The notes: a model not told the origin generated them from the sequence alone. Positions 27,566 through 37,371 are shown, numbered from the stretch's first letter. The stretch is 64,000 nt of DNA from Planctomycetota bacterium (GCA_016200225.1 JACQFD010000021.1:124001-188000), one strand, 5' to 3'. Numbers and translations: made by a program.

Positions 27566-29005
27566 TTACTTTCCCGCGGGAGCCGATTGTGCCTTCGCCG
27601 GCATTTCGCGGTGAAGCGGAACGCCTTCGACCGCCTTGGCATATTCTAACAATTCCTCGGCGGCGGCCATCATGCGTTCCGCGACCTGCGCCTTGAGCGG
27701 AGCTCCGTCGGCCGTTTTTCCGAGCGCAACGAGCACGGCGCTGCCGCGGGCGTGCGTGTGGACGGATTGGATGCGTTTCGCGGAATTGTAGTTTTCATTG
27801 ATCCATTTCATGAATTCCTGGCCGTCGTTTTCCGTGTCCCACACGGAATACCAATAAAACACTTGAACGCCGTCGGGGCCAGAATATAAAACATAACGAT
27901 CGCCGTCCCAGCCCTCCGATTCGGGAGTCGTTTTCTTGCCCATTAACATTTCCATCTGGCGCGCCATCGCGTTTTTGTTTTCATCTTTTTTGGGATCCGG
28001 CGCCGGTTTCGTTAATATTGCAATTCCGAGTTCGCCCATGACGTTCGTGCCGAGCATCCGCCACCCGGCGCCGAGGGTTTTGGTAACATCCGGAAGCGTA
28101 ATTTCGCGCGGAAGATCGATTTTATCCTTATCCCAGTATTTTTCCGGATGCAACACCTGCTCCGACGAAAGCGGCGGACTCAAGAACGTTTTCTTAACAT
28201 CTTTGCGCTCCGCGCGCGCGAGCATGCCGCCCCCTCGCGTCAAGAATGCCTGGCCGCTCATATACATTTCCATCAAAGGGCGGACGATGATCGGCGGCGC
28301 CGCCATGGCGCGTTCGCCGCTCAGCGCGGGATTGCCCGCGATATCGGCTTTTAACAATTCCTGCATGTCAACCTTGCCGTCCAGCATTGCATTTTTCATA
28401 AATGCAGTCATCAAATCGGTCGCGGAACCCTCCATGACGGCGTGGGCCGCGAAAACGCGGTCGTCGTTGTCGGGCGCGGCGCTTTTATTAGCATCGTCGA
28501 TCGCTTGCAAATCGAAATGTTGATCTTCGAGCGCGTGGCAGAGTTCGTGAGCCATCAGAATGTCGCCGAGGAATCCTTTAAATCCGCGCATGACGCGCAA
28601 TTCCTTCGATTCCGGATCGTAAAAACCGCCGATCTGTTCCATGAGCACGTCGTTCGTCTCTTTCAACATATCCATCGACTCGGGAATGAGACCGAGGATT
28701 TTGTAAACTTTCTCCTGCCACGCGTATTGTTGATCGACCTTCTCTTTTTCAGTCTGTTTCTTTAAGAATTTCGCGAGCCGCTCTTTGTCATAGATCCCTT
28801 TCTTCACGGAATGTTCAAATTTGAGTCCGCGCAGTTTCTCGACTTTCTTTTCAATACGATCCGCGGTCGCGATCGCCTCGGCGTCCGCGGGGTCGGTGCC
28901 CGCGGGCGGATCCGCGGGCTTCGTTTCCTGCGCGAACGCGATGGATGTTACAAAAAACGGCGTGAGCGCGAGCGTGGCGAGTCCGCGGAGTAAGTGGCGA
29001 TTCAT
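27566..29005 (-). CDS. secreted zinc-metalloprotease-like protein, paralogue of the next gene
   Basis: 479 residues with a cleavable signal peptide (TSIAFAQ near 25). HELCHALEDQHFD gives the HExxH zinc site (His153, Glu154, His157), and HAVMEGSATDLM is the probable third-ligand helix. Shared blocks with the lipoprotein paralogue are IGGFYDPESKELRV, SSEQVLHPEKYWD and LGTNVMGELGIAIL, which show a tandem duplication. The protein is Lys-rich and lacks the acidic insert of its partner. First gene of the pair; divergent from the Dus gene. Confidence 0.78.
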   Translation of the reverse strand: MNRHLLRGLATLALTPFFVTSIAFAQETKPADPPAGTDPADAEAIATADRIEKKVEKLRGLKFEHSVKKGIYDKERLAKFLKKQTEKEKVDQQYAWQEKVYKILGLIPESMDMLKETNDVLMEQIGGFYDPESKELRVMRGFKGFLGDILMAHELCHALEDQHFDLQAIDDANKSAAPDNDDRVFAAHAVMEGSATDLMTAFMKNAMLDGKVDMQELLKADIAGNPALSGERAMAAPPIIVRPLMEMYMSGQAFLTRGGGMLARAERKDVKKTFLSPPLSSEQVLHPEKYWDKDKIDLPREITLPDVTKTLGAGWRMLGTNVMGELGIAILTKPAPDPKKDENKNAMARQMEMLMGKKTTPESEGWDGDRYVLYSGPDGVQVFYWYSVWDTENDGQEFMKWINENYNSAKRIQSVHTHARGSAVLVALGKTADGAPLKAQVAERMMAAAEELLEYAKAVEGVPLHREMPAKAQSAPAGK

Positions 29006-29058
29006 GGATTTTGGGAGATTGGTTGGGTCGGGACCGTCTGCGGGTTAATTTTAGATAC

Positions 29059-30024
29059 GTGACGCGCCGACTTCCATTCACGGCTCCCTGGCTGCTCGCG
29101 CCCATGGAGGGCGTGACCGAGCCGTGCTTTCGCGAACTCGTGCTCGAACGCAACGCGCCGGAGTCGCTCGGCGGCGCGTTCACGGAGTTCATTCCCGTCG
29201 TCGACCACGTGTTAAAGATCGGCCGGCTCCGCGACGCGCTCGGCGAACGGCGGTTTCCGGCGCCCGTCGGATTACAACTAATCGGATCGAACCTCGAATT
29301 GCTCGCGGGCACGGCCGCGCGCGCCGCGCAAGCGGGCGTGCCGGTTTTGGATATTAATTTTGGGTGCCCGACGAAAGGCGCGCTGCGATCGTGCGCGGGC
29401 TCGGCGCTGTTAAAGGATCCTGCACAAATTGAAATCATAATAAAAACGGTGGTCGACGCCGCCGGGGCCGTGCCCGTGACCGCGAAAATGCGCGCGGGAT
29501 TCGACGACGATTTATTGTTAGAATCGCTGGCGCGCGCGGCCGAGGCGGGCGGCGCGTCGATGTTAACGTTACATTGCCGCACGCGCGCCGAGGGTTATTG
29601 TGAAAATGTGGACTGGTTGCGGATCGCGCGCGCCGTCGCCGCCGTTCGGATTCCCGTGTGCGGCAACGGAGGCGTCGAGACGCACGGCGATTTCGAGCGC
29701 ATGCGGCGCGAAACCGGCTGCGCTTACGTCATGGCCGGGCGCGCGGCGCTCGCGGATCCGTGGATTTTTAGTAATCGAATCGTTTCGCGAAAGGAAGCGG
29801 CGGAGTTTTTGTTAGAATACGGCCGCCGCCTCGTCGAGAACGGTAAATTTAATGAAAAAGGCGCGGCGGCGCGCGTAAAACAACTTGTACACTTCTGGAC
29901 GGCGGGCGCACTCGTCGGCGACGCGCGCGGCGATTGGCTCCGTCTCGAACCGGCCGCGCTGATGCGGGAAATCGGCCGCGCGGGGACGTATTCTTCGACG
30001 CTGTGGAACGCGCAAAATTTGTAA
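29059..30024 (+). CDS. tRNA-dihydrouridine synthase family protein
   Basis: A 321-residue FMN enzyme reducing uridine to dihydrouridine in tRNA. It shows the family series: APMEGVTEPCFRELV, GLQLIGSNLE, DINFGCPTKG with the catalytic-loop Cys, GSALLKDP, TAKMRAGFDDD, LHCRTRAEGY, VCGNGGVE and VMAGRAALADPWIF. GTG 29059 is chosen as the start because the ATG at 29011 is only 5 nt from the divergent metalloprotease start. It overlaps the next gene by 22 nt and heads a plus-strand operon. Confidence 0.92.
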   Translation: MTRRLPFTAPWLLAPMEGVTEPCFRELVLERNAPESLGGAFTEFIPVVDHVLKIGRLRDALGERRFPAPVGLQLIGSNLELLAGTAARAAQAGVPVLDINFGCPTKGALRSCAGSALLKDPAQIEIIIKTVVDAAGAVPVTAKMRAGFDDDLLLESLARAAEAGGASMLTLHCRTRAEGYCENVDWLRIARAVAAVRIPVCGNGGVETHGDFERMRRETGCAYVMAGRAALADPWIFSNRIVSRKEAAEFLLEYGRRLVENGKFNEKGAAARVKQLVHFWTAGALVGDARGDWLRLEPAALMREIGRAGTYSSTLWNAQNL

Positions 30025-31121
30025 TCCTCGGCGCCGGCATCGCGGGCGCGGCGGCGGCCTACGGGCTCGCGCGTCGCGGCGTGCGCGACGTCGTCGTTCT
30101 CGAGCGCGATCCGATTCCCGGGGCGCACGCGTCGGGCCGAAATGCCTCGCTCGTCCGGCGCAATTTGAAAACAGCGACCGACTGCGAACTGGCGCTCGCC
30201 GCCGAACGGTGGCTGCGGCGCCCGCCCGCCGATTTTCCGCGCGCGATCGAGTGGCGCGACACCGGCTCATTATTATTATATCAAAACGCGGAGCGCGCCC
30301 GCGTCGAAGCCGATTTCGAGCTTCAACGGCGCGCCGGGCTCGCGTTCGAAATATTATCATCGAAGGAAGCGCTCGCAAAACAGCCGATGCTCGCGCCCGA
30401 GACGTTCGACGCGGCGCAGTGGACGCCGGGCGACGGCCGGATCAATATCATCAATCTATTGCACGGAATGCTCGAATTCGCGGCGGCGCGGGGCGCGCGG
30501 ATTCTTACAAATATAAAAGTAAATTCACTGATCGTCGAAAAAGGGCGGTGCGCGGGCGCGGAGACGAACCGCGGCGCTTTTCGGGCCGAAACGGTGGTCA
30601 ACGCCGCCGGCGGCTGGGCGAACTTTATGATAAACAACGCGGCCGATCCGCTCGCGATGACTCCGTGCCGACGCACGATGGTTGTTACAGAAAACATCGG
30701 CGCCGACGGCGATCGCCCGTTCGCGTGGCACGACGGCCGCGGTTTTTATTTTCGCGAGGACAACGGCGGAATCTTAATGTCGCCGTGCGACGAGATTGCG
30801 TCGCAGAATTGTAATGAAGCCGTCGATCCGGCATGGGTCGCGCGCGCGCGCGGCCTCGCGCGCGAATTCGTTCCGTCGGTCGCGAACGCGAAAACGCAAT
30901 TTACATGGTGCGGCCTCCGAACATTAACGTTTGACCATGAGATGTACCTTGGACACGACGCGGCGCTCCCCGGACTCTTCTGGGTCGCCGGCCTCGGCGG
31001 CCACGGCGTGACGCACTCGCCGATTCTCGCGGAAATCGCCGCGGATTTGTTATTAAACGGATCCACCGATTCCATCGACGCCGCCCGCGTCGCGCCCCGC
31101 CGCGCGCGCGTCTCCGCGTGA
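30003..31121 (+). CDS. FAD-dependent oxidoreductase (D-amino acid oxidase/glycine oxidase-like)
   Basis: 372 residues from GTG 30003 (VERAKFVILGAGIAGAAAAYGLARRG). The GxGxxG Rossmann motif opens the protein, then ERDPIPGAHASGRNASLVRR near the flavin, and the C-terminal GLFWVAGLGGHGVTHSP that closes the FAD site. The DAO superfamily oxidises amines or amino acids; the substrate cannot be read. It overlaps the Dus gene by 22 nt and shares a GTGA overlap with the next gene, so translation is probably coupled. Confidence 0.85.
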   Translation: MERAKFVILGAGIAGAAAAYGLARRGVRDVVVLERDPIPGAHASGRNASLVRRNLKTATDCELALAAERWLRRPPADFPRAIEWRDTGSLLLYQNAERARVEADFELQRRAGLAFEILSSKEALAKQPMLAPETFDAAQWTPGDGRINIINLLHGMLEFAAARGARILTNIKVNSLIVEKGRCAGAETNRGAFRAETVVNAAGGWANFMINNAADPLAMTPCRRTMVVTENIGADGDRPFAWHDGRGFYFREDNGGILMSPCDEIASQNCNEAVDPAWVARARGLAREFVPSVANAKTQFTWCGLRTLTFDHEMYLGHDAALPGLFWVAGLGGHGVTHSPILAEIAADLLLNGSTDSIDAARVAPRRARVSA

Positions 31122-31693
31122 TCGTTAAATTATATATTGTTTTGGCCGGCGCCGCGCTCGCGTCGTGCGGACCGAGCCGCGCCGAGCAAATCGCCGAATC
31201 GATCCGCCGGATGCGCGACGATCCCGCGCCGAATCGTAACATCGAGCCGCGCGCCGCGACCCGGCCCGCGCCGCGTCCGCAAGCGCGTCCGATTCCGATG
31301 GAGTTAACGAAGAAAGAGCCTGGGAACAACGCGCCGCCCCGCGAAACTCCGGCCGCGAAGAGTTTAAATATAAATAATAACAACGCGGCCGCCGGCCCGG
31401 ACCTCGACGACAATTCTCCCGAAGCATCCATTCTCTCCGCGTCCGCGCCCGCCGCGTCGAAGCCCGCTTCCTCCGCCGCCGCGTCCGCGCCCGCGCCCGC
31501 CGCCGACGCCGAATTGGAACAATTAACAACTAAAATCTCCGCGCTCGCCTCGCTGCGCGCGTCCGCCGGCGACGCCGCGGGCGCGTCGCGCCTGCGCCAG
31601 CGCGTCGCGCTCTGGCGTCTCGAATATAAGAAAGGGAATCGCGAGCGCGCGATCGTTGAATTAAAGAAAACCGCCGCGGAGGCCGACCGGTGA
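31118..31693 (+). CDS. small lipoprotein of unknown function
   Basis: 191 residues from GTG 31118, which overlaps the previous TGA. A lipobox (LASC) at about 14-17 predicts lipid anchoring. The body is Pro/Ala/Asn-rich and disordered (SLNINNNNAAAGPD), followed by an Ala/Ser linker and a C-terminal helical segment of about 60 charged residues (LRQRVALWRLEYKKGNRERA). It ends in another GTGA overlap with the MFS gene, so it belongs to the same operon. Confidence 0.65.
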   Translation: MIVKLYIVLAGAALASCGPSRAEQIAESIRRMRDDPAPNRNIEPRAATRPAPRPQARPIPMELTKKEPGNNAPPRETPAAKSLNINNNNAAAGPDLDDNSPEASILSASAPAASKPASSAAASAPAPAADAELEQLTTKISALASLRASAGDAAGASRLRQRVALWRLEYKKGNRERAIVELKKTAAEADR

Positions 31694-32970
31694 CGGTCGC
31701 TTCCGTTTCTCCCCTCGCCGTCCTTCGTAACAATTCCGACGTTCGCAAAATCTGGTTCGCCCAGATTATAACAGAAACGGGGGATTGGCTGACGCGGATC
31801 GCCGTCACGTCATTCGTTGCAAACGATCGCGAACGTCCCGCCCTCGCCACCGCGACGATTCTCGCGCTGATGATGGCGCCGTATTTATTTGTAAGCCCGT
31901 TTTCGGGCGTCATCGCCGACCGGTTTCCGCGCCGGACGGTCATGATGTGGGCCGACGGCATCGCGGCGATCGCGGTTTTTGGTTATCTTCTCGGATTTCA
32001 CAATTCCGTTCCCGGGTTTTCGTTAATATTGGTCGGCGCCGTCGTCGTCGTCCATCTCGGACTCGCCGGAGTATTCGAAGCATCGCGCACGGCGCTCATC
32101 GCCGCGGCCGCCCGCCCCGAGGAACTCGCGTCGGCGAACGCCATCACGCAGACCACGTGGTCGGTCTGCCTCGCGCTCGGTTCCGCCCTCGGCGGCTGGA
32201 TCGTACAACAATTCGGGCGCGACACGGCCGTCGTCGTCGATTCTTTAACATTTCAGGCCGGCGTCGCCGTTTTGTATACAGTCCGCGCCGGGCGCGAATC
32301 CGCGCTGCGAAAATCGGGCGCCGACGGCGGCTCCTTCGCCGAGGGAATCCGATATTTAAGGAAACGGCCGCGCACGCGAATCTTATTATTTCCCAAACTC
32401 GCGCTCGGCTTGGTCGGCATGAACGATCTCGCGTTCGCGCTTCTCGGACCGCGCCAATTTAACATTTCCGCGGCCGAGGCGACGTCGGCGTATTTTCTTT
32501 GCATCGGATTCGGAACGCTGCTCGGACCGCCGATCGGCAACGCGCTCGCGCGCGGCGAACCGAAGCGGATGCGCGTCGGCATCGGACTCGCGTTCGTCTG
32601 CGAAGCCGCAATTTTCAGCGGCACGCTGTTTTCGCATTCGTTATATTTAACAACTGCGTTCGCCGGCGTCGCGACCGCCTGCGGATCCATCATTTGGACG
32701 TTCTCGTGCACGCTTCTCCAGCGCGCGACGCCCGACCACGTCACGGGACGCGCCGTCGCGCTCGATTTCGGCCTGCTCACCGCCTCCGTTTCCGTATCAT
32801 TAATCGTGGCCGGCCTCCTCGTCGATTATTTACAATTCATGCCGCGGCATTTGTTCGCGCTGACGACCGCCATTTACGCATTCGGCGGCGTCCTGTGGCT
32901 GTTGATTCTTTATTATTACCGCGGCGGAGTCTGGGACGGCGACGCCGGCCGGCCCGCGGGCGATCGTTAG
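31690..32970 (+). CDS. MFS transporter (MFS_3/EntS-like)
   Basis: 426 residues with 12 hydrophobic helices. The N-terminus reads LRNNSDVRKIWFAQIITETGDWLTRIAV, and the loop between helices 2 and 3 is SGVIADRFPRRTVM, the MFS motif A form of this subfamily of efflux proteins related to enterobactin exporters. The substrate is unknown. It starts at GTG 31690 inside the previous stop. It is followed 12 nt later by a paralogue, so the two may be a duplicated pair or a heteromeric partner set. Confidence 0.88.
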   Translation: MTVASVSPLAVLRNNSDVRKIWFAQIITETGDWLTRIAVTSFVANDRERPALATATILALMMAPYLFVSPFSGVIADRFPRRTVMMWADGIAAIAVFGYLLGFHNSVPGFSLILVGAVVVVHLGLAGVFEASRTALIAAAARPEELASANAITQTTWSVCLALGSALGGWIVQQFGRDTAVVVDSLTFQAGVAVLYTVRAGRESALRKSGADGGSFAEGIRYLRKRPRTRILLFPKLALGLVGMNDLAFALLGPRQFNISAAEATSAYFLCIGFGTLLGPPIGNALARGEPKRMRVGIGLAFVCEAAIFSGTLFSHSLYLTTAFAGVATACGSIIWTFSCTLLQRATPDHVTGRAVALDFGLLTASVSVSLIVAGLLVDYLQFMPRHLFALTTAIYAFGGVLWLLILYYYRGGVWDGDAGRPAGDR

Positions 32971-32982
32971 TATCCACTTTCC

Positions 32983-34245
32983 ATGACACGCGGCGTTTTC
33001 AGCCTGCTCGTGCGCAACGCCGCCTACCGTCGGCTGTGGCTCGCGCAATTCATATCGTTCGTCGGCGATTGGTTCACGTTCGTCGCGCTCGCCGAAATGT
33101 TATATCAGGAGACCGGCCGCCGCATCGAAACGAGCATTTTCATCGTCGCCCAGTCGGTCCCGAGTTTAATATTAAGTTCGGTTTCCGGCTCGCTCGCCGA
33201 CCGGATCCCGCGCAAGAAAATCCTGATCGCCTGCGACCTGCTGCGCGCGTGCGGCGCCTTCGGTTTTTTGATACCGGGCGCGCTCCAGCTTCACGGAACC
33301 GCGGCCGTCTGCATCATTTTATTATTTGTACTATTTCAAAGTTCGCTGACGGCGTTTTTCCGCCCCGCCGGCTCGGCGTGCGTTCCGAATCTCGTCGACC
33401 GGGACGAACTCTCGGCCGCGGGCACGCTCGACGGAATCTCGTGGTCGATCGGTATCATCGTCGGCTCCGCGCTGGGCGGACTCTCCGTCGAATACTTGGG
33501 ATTGCGCGAGTGTTTCGTGATCGACTCGGCGTCATTTATAGCATCTGCATTATTATTAAGATCGCTCCCGTTGCCGAAAACGGCGGCCGCCGTCAAGATT
33601 CCCGGCGGCAAATGGATCGATTTCGCGGAACTGTTCGCGGAAATCAGATTGAATAGAAAAATTCTCGTACCGATCTTCGCGAAATGCGCGTGGGGAGTCG
33701 GCATGGCGCAGGTATTATTATTAACAACCTTCGGCGCGCAGCTCGTCGGCCCCGATCTCGCCGCCGCGGGCGTCGGATTGTTATATTCGGCACGCGGCGT
33801 CGGAACCGCGTTCGCGCCCACCGTTGCGCGGCGGCTCCTCGGCGACAGCGACCGTTCGATCCGCGCGTCGATCATTTATGGATTCTTCTTCGCGTCGATT
33901 TGTTATTTTATTTTCGGCCTCCGCCCCGGGCTCGTCGTTTCGTTATTATGCATCGCGGGCGCGCACGGCGGCGGTTCGATGATTTGGATCGGCTCGACCG
34001 TTTTATTACAAAAAGCCGCGCCCGACCGCGTCCGCGGACGCGCGTTCGCGCTCGAAATGGGGCTCCACACGATCATTTCATGCGCCGCCGCGCTTTCCGC
34101 CGGCGCGCTCTGCGACGCGGGCTTCGACCCTGCGAATCTCGTAATCCTGTTTGCCTGTCTCACGGCGGTTTTCGGCGCCTGTTGGACGATTTTTGCGTGG
34201 CGGCTCGGCGCAGCAAATGCGAATTCCGCGGCACGTTCGGAATAG
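32983..34245 (+). CDS. MFS transporter, paralogue of the preceding gene
   Basis: 420 residues, 12 helices. The N-terminus LVRNAAYRRLWLAQFISFVGDWFTFVAL and the loop SGSLADRIPRKKILI match the preceding transporter in layout. It has an ATG start at 32983, 12 nt after that gene. Hydrophobic stretches show runs of TTA leucine codons amid otherwise GC-ending codons. It is probably an exporter of a small molecule; no ligand motif is visible. Confidence 0.88.
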   Translation: MTRGVFSLLVRNAAYRRLWLAQFISFVGDWFTFVALAEMLYQETGRRIETSIFIVAQSVPSLILSSVSGSLADRIPRKKILIACDLLRACGAFGFLIPGALQLHGTAAVCIILLFVLFQSSLTAFFRPAGSACVPNLVDRDELSAAGTLDGISWSIGIIVGSALGGLSVEYLGLRECFVIDSASFIASALLLRSLPLPKTAAAVKIPGGKWIDFAELFAEIRLNRKILVPIFAKCAWGVGMAQVLLLTTFGAQLVGPDLAAAGVGLLYSARGVGTAFAPTVARRLLGDSDRSIRASIIYGFFFASICYFIFGLRPGLVVSLLCIAGAHGGGSMIWIGSTVLLQKAAPDRVRGRAFALEMGLHTIISCAAALSAGALCDAGFDPANLVILFACLTAVFGACWTIFAWRLGAANANSAARSE

Positions 34246-34296
34246 AGCGGTCGGGCGCGCCGTCGATGGTCGCCGAATATTCATGAATCCATCGCC

Positions 34297-36234
34297 GTGA
34301 TCGCCACACTCGCCGTCTTCGCAGTTTTGCAGTCGCCACCGCCGGCGGCCGCCGACATTCGGGCGGTTCCAGATTTAATCAATGAAGTCTGCATCGCGCC
34401 CGCGGGGAACGGCGCGGCCTCCGCCGGCGGACAATTCGTCGAAATATACAAAACGACCGCGGGCAACATCGGCGGATATCAATTGCGGGATCATAAAGGA
34501 AATCCGCTTTTTACATTTCCCGACATGTTCGTTCCCGCGGGCGCAAAATGCGTCGTATTTCTGCGCCCCGTTCCCGACGTGCCGTCCGGTTTTTCGTTAA
34601 CATTACAGAACGGATCGGTCGCATTTTCGTCCAACGATCTTCCCGACGGAGACGACTATCTCGATCATCACGAAGGCGGCGTGCAGTTATTAGATAATTT
34701 AAAGAATCCGCGGATCGCCGACGCGGTTTATTGGAGCGATAGCGGGGCCGCGCCCGCGGAGTCGATGCCCGGCGCCCGCGGTCCCGCCGGATTCATGGAT
34801 TTATCGTTTAGTTCCGGTCACCCGCTCGGCCGGGACGGCGGCATCGGCCGCGCCGCGTCGCCGGTCGATCATTACACTTCGACCGCCGCGGATTTTTATA
34901 TTCACGGCGGCCGGAACGCGTTCGGCGCGACGCCCGGCCGCGACAATTCGGCCGGCGCGTTCACGCCCGCGGAGCTTGCGGAGGATGCGCAGTCGCTCGT
35001 GATGGCCGCGATTTTGCGATACGCGTCGGGCGCGGCGCCCGGCTGGCTGCAAATGAAGGACGCGCGGCTGGATATTCTTAATGTTCTCCGCGCGCCGTCG
35101 TCGATGAACATCGCGACGCAGCAGGAATTTTCGCTGGCCGACGCGTCGATCGGTAATATTACTCTTCGCGGCAACGTTTCCGTTCATTATCGTTGGAGCG
35201 CGAACGCCTCCGCGCAAAGTTATACAAAAACCATTCAGGGAAAAGTCGCGTCGGAGATCGGTTACGGTTTTTCGGTGCAAATCGTGGAATCGACCTCGGG
35301 ATTCGACGACGACGCGCGCACGACGCAAATATTTACCAAATTGATTTTTAACATCGCGGACCTCGAGTTCCCCGTCGAATTGCGCGAGACTTCGACGCGG
35401 CGGCGGACGAGCGCGGAGTCGTGGAAAATCGAATCGTCGGCTTCGATCCGCGATTTTACGAATAAACCGGAGCGCCGTTCGCGCGGCGTCGCGTCGATAA
35501 CAGAAATGCCGGGCGGCTCGATTCAAACCGTTTGGAACGTGACGCGCGACGCGCCGTTCGACGCGCCGCTTCCCGATTCGAACGAAACGCGCGCCTCGTC
35601 GACCGAGTCGATCAGTATTATCGCGAACGAACGCATGCGGAACGCCGACGGCGAGCGTTTTGTAGAGATTACGGATTTTAGTTATCAACAAAACGGCGCG
35701 TCGATATTTGTCATGGACCGCGGCGCGCGGGGATTCGCGGACCTGCGGCGTCCCGACTCCGGTGAAATATCACAATTCGGAACGCGCGCCGGCGAATTCG
35801 ACATGCAATTCCGGATTCCGGGCTGGTTCGGCGCGGAGGGCGCGAATCGCTCGCTCGCGGGCGCCCTCGAATGGGCGACCGGTCTGGCGCGATTGCAGAC
35901 CGACGGCCCCAACGCCGAAAAATGGATGACGCGCGGAATTGCATATTTCAATTCCGGCTTTTATGAACAATCGTTTGCATTCAATCCGTCGCCCGCGGCC
36001 GGACGCATGCCCTCGCAGTCGCCTTCCGCGTCGCGCGTGCCGCGCGTCGACTTTACAACCGCGCTCGGCGCGCTCGCCACCGTCGCGGAACTCGAGGGGA
36101 GCCCGTTGCCGAACGGAGCCGCCGAGGCGATGTACGCCGGCGTCCACGCGCTGCTCCAGAACGCGGGGCTGGCGATCATCCGCCTCGAGAACGACACAGA
36201 AATCCGCCGCGATTTAAAGGTTTCGCCAAAGTAG
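34297..36234 (+). CDS. exported lamin-tail-domain protein
   Basis: 645 residues from GTG 34297. A short signal peptide (LAVFAVLQSPPPAAA) precedes a lamin-tail domain at about 25-170: INEVCIAPAGN, QFVEIYKTT, GYQLRDHKGNPLFTFPD and VVFL, the beta-sandwich pattern found in exported bacterial proteins that bind surfaces or join to nucleases. The remaining 450 residues are beta-rich with no recognised domain. It starts 51 nt after the MFS pair and may share their transcript. Confidence 0.72.
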   Translation: MIATLAVFAVLQSPPPAAADIRAVPDLINEVCIAPAGNGAASAGGQFVEIYKTTAGNIGGYQLRDHKGNPLFTFPDMFVPAGAKCVVFLRPVPDVPSGFSLTLQNGSVAFSSNDLPDGDDYLDHHEGGVQLLDNLKNPRIADAVYWSDSGAAPAESMPGARGPAGFMDLSFSSGHPLGRDGGIGRAASPVDHYTSTAADFYIHGGRNAFGATPGRDNSAGAFTPAELAEDAQSLVMAAILRYASGAAPGWLQMKDARLDILNVLRAPSSMNIATQQEFSLADASIGNITLRGNVSVHYRWSANASAQSYTKTIQGKVASEIGYGFSVQIVESTSGFDDDARTTQIFTKLIFNIADLEFPVELRETSTRRRTSAESWKIESSASIRDFTNKPERRSRGVASITEMPGGSIQTVWNVTRDAPFDAPLPDSNETRASSTESISIIANERMRNADGERFVEITDFSYQQNGASIFVMDRGARGFADLRRPDSGEISQFGTRAGEFDMQFRIPGWFGAEGANRSLAGALEWATGLARLQTDGPNAEKWMTRGIAYFNSGFYEQSFAFNPSPAAGRMPSQSPSASRVPRVDFTTALGALATVAELEGSPLPNGAAEAMYAGVHALLQNAGLAIIRLENDTEIRRDLKVSPK

Positions 36235-36284
36235 AGTGGCCGACGTCCGCAGAGTTTGCGGGCGTTTATTTTCGAGCGATCCCT

Positions 36285-37223
36285 ATGAAGCCAATCTTAC
36301 TAAAACCAGTATTACTATTCTCGGCCGGAATTCTTTCCCTCGGCGCCTACGCCGCCGCCCGCCCCGCGAATACCGCCGGCGAACCGGCAAATTTAACAAA
36401 TCCCGCGCAGCAGGATTTTAGTAAAGTCGAAATTAAAACCACAAAAGTCGCCGGCAATATTTACATGCTCGAGGGATCCGGCGGCAATGTGGGAATCTGC
36501 GCCGGAGACGATGGCGTGCTGATGATTGACGATCAGTTCGCGGGGCTCGAACCCAAGCTGCGAGATGCTATCAAAAAAATCTCCGACAAACCGGTCCGAT
36601 TTTTATTAAATACACATCACCACGGCGACCACACGGGCGGAAACGAAAAGTTTGGAGCCGATTCCACGATTATTGCGCACAAAAACGTGCGCGGCCGGCT
36701 GCTTGAAATCACCGGCAGCCACAAACCGATGCCGAAGCCGGGACTCCCGATTATTACTTATGACGAGGGCGTTACGTTATATTTGAACGGCGAGGAAATC
36801 CGCTGCGTCCACTATGCGCGATGCCACACGGACAACGATACAGTTGTATTATTCCCAAAATCGAACGTCATTCACATGGGCGATCTGTATTTCGCAAAAC
36901 GCGTCCCCGTCATCGACGTCCGCGCCGGCGGCAGCCTGAAAGGCATCATCGCGGCAATCGATAAGATCATCGCCGAAGTCCCCGCCGACGTTAAGATAAT
37001 CCCCGGCCACGGCCAGCTCTCGAACGTCGATGAACTTAAAGAATACGTCGCGTTTCTTAAAGACTCCCGCGAAATTGTCAAAAAAGGCGTCGCCGAAGGC
37101 AAGAACTACGACAAACTCAAAGCCGAAAAAGTCTTCGCTAAATATGACAAATACGGCTGGGAGTTCCGCAGCATCGACAACTGGCTCGAAATGGTCGTGA
37201 CGGATGTGACGGAGGATAAGTAG
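36285..37223 (+). CDS. exported metallo-beta-lactamase-fold hydrolase
   Basis: 312 residues with a signal peptide (ILSLGAYAAA). The zinc motif NTHHHGDHTGG gives His111, His113, Asp115 and His116; later ligands are in the region CVHYARCHTDNDTVV, HMGDLYF and PGHG. The family hydrolyses esters, amides or thioesters; the substrate is unknown. The last 25 codons (KYGWEFRSIDNWLEMVV) are repeated in diverged form at 38420-38494 beyond a toxin-antitoxin module, so a second copy of this gene was once present downstream. Confidence 0.9.
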   Translation: MKPILLKPVLLFSAGILSLGAYAAARPANTAGEPANLTNPAQQDFSKVEIKTTKVAGNIYMLEGSGGNVGICAGDDGVLMIDDQFAGLEPKLRDAIKKISDKPVRFLLNTHHHGDHTGGNEKFGADSTIIAHKNVRGRLLEITGSHKPMPKPGLPIITYDEGVTLYLNGEEIRCVHYARCHTDNDTVVLFPKSNVIHMGDLYFAKRVPVIDVRAGGSLKGIIAAIDKIIAEVPADVKIIPGHGQLSNVDELKEYVAFLKDSREIVKKGVAEGKNYDKLKAEKVFAKYDKYGWEFRSIDNWLEMVVTDVTEDK

Positions 37224-37371
37224 ATTAGCTAGCTTGGAATTGGGCGCCCGTTTACGGGCCCGGAAGCGCAAGGCCGGATTGTGAGCGCGGTCTACGGGCA
37301 GGCACCCATCGATCTTCCGTCGAAGGGGCCGCAGCCCACGCAAAAAGCGTATGGACTTACGCTGAAGTCGT

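Noticed and set aside
32499-33656. 385-aa plus-strand ORF across the two MFS genes
   Set aside because: It runs through the junction of two clear transporters in another frame and is almost entirely Arg/His/Pro; shadow.
34801-35691. 296-aa minus-strand ORF opposite the lamin-tail gene
   Set aside because: Arg-rich composition with no domain or start context; it is an antisense shadow produced by the GC-rich third positions of the real gene.
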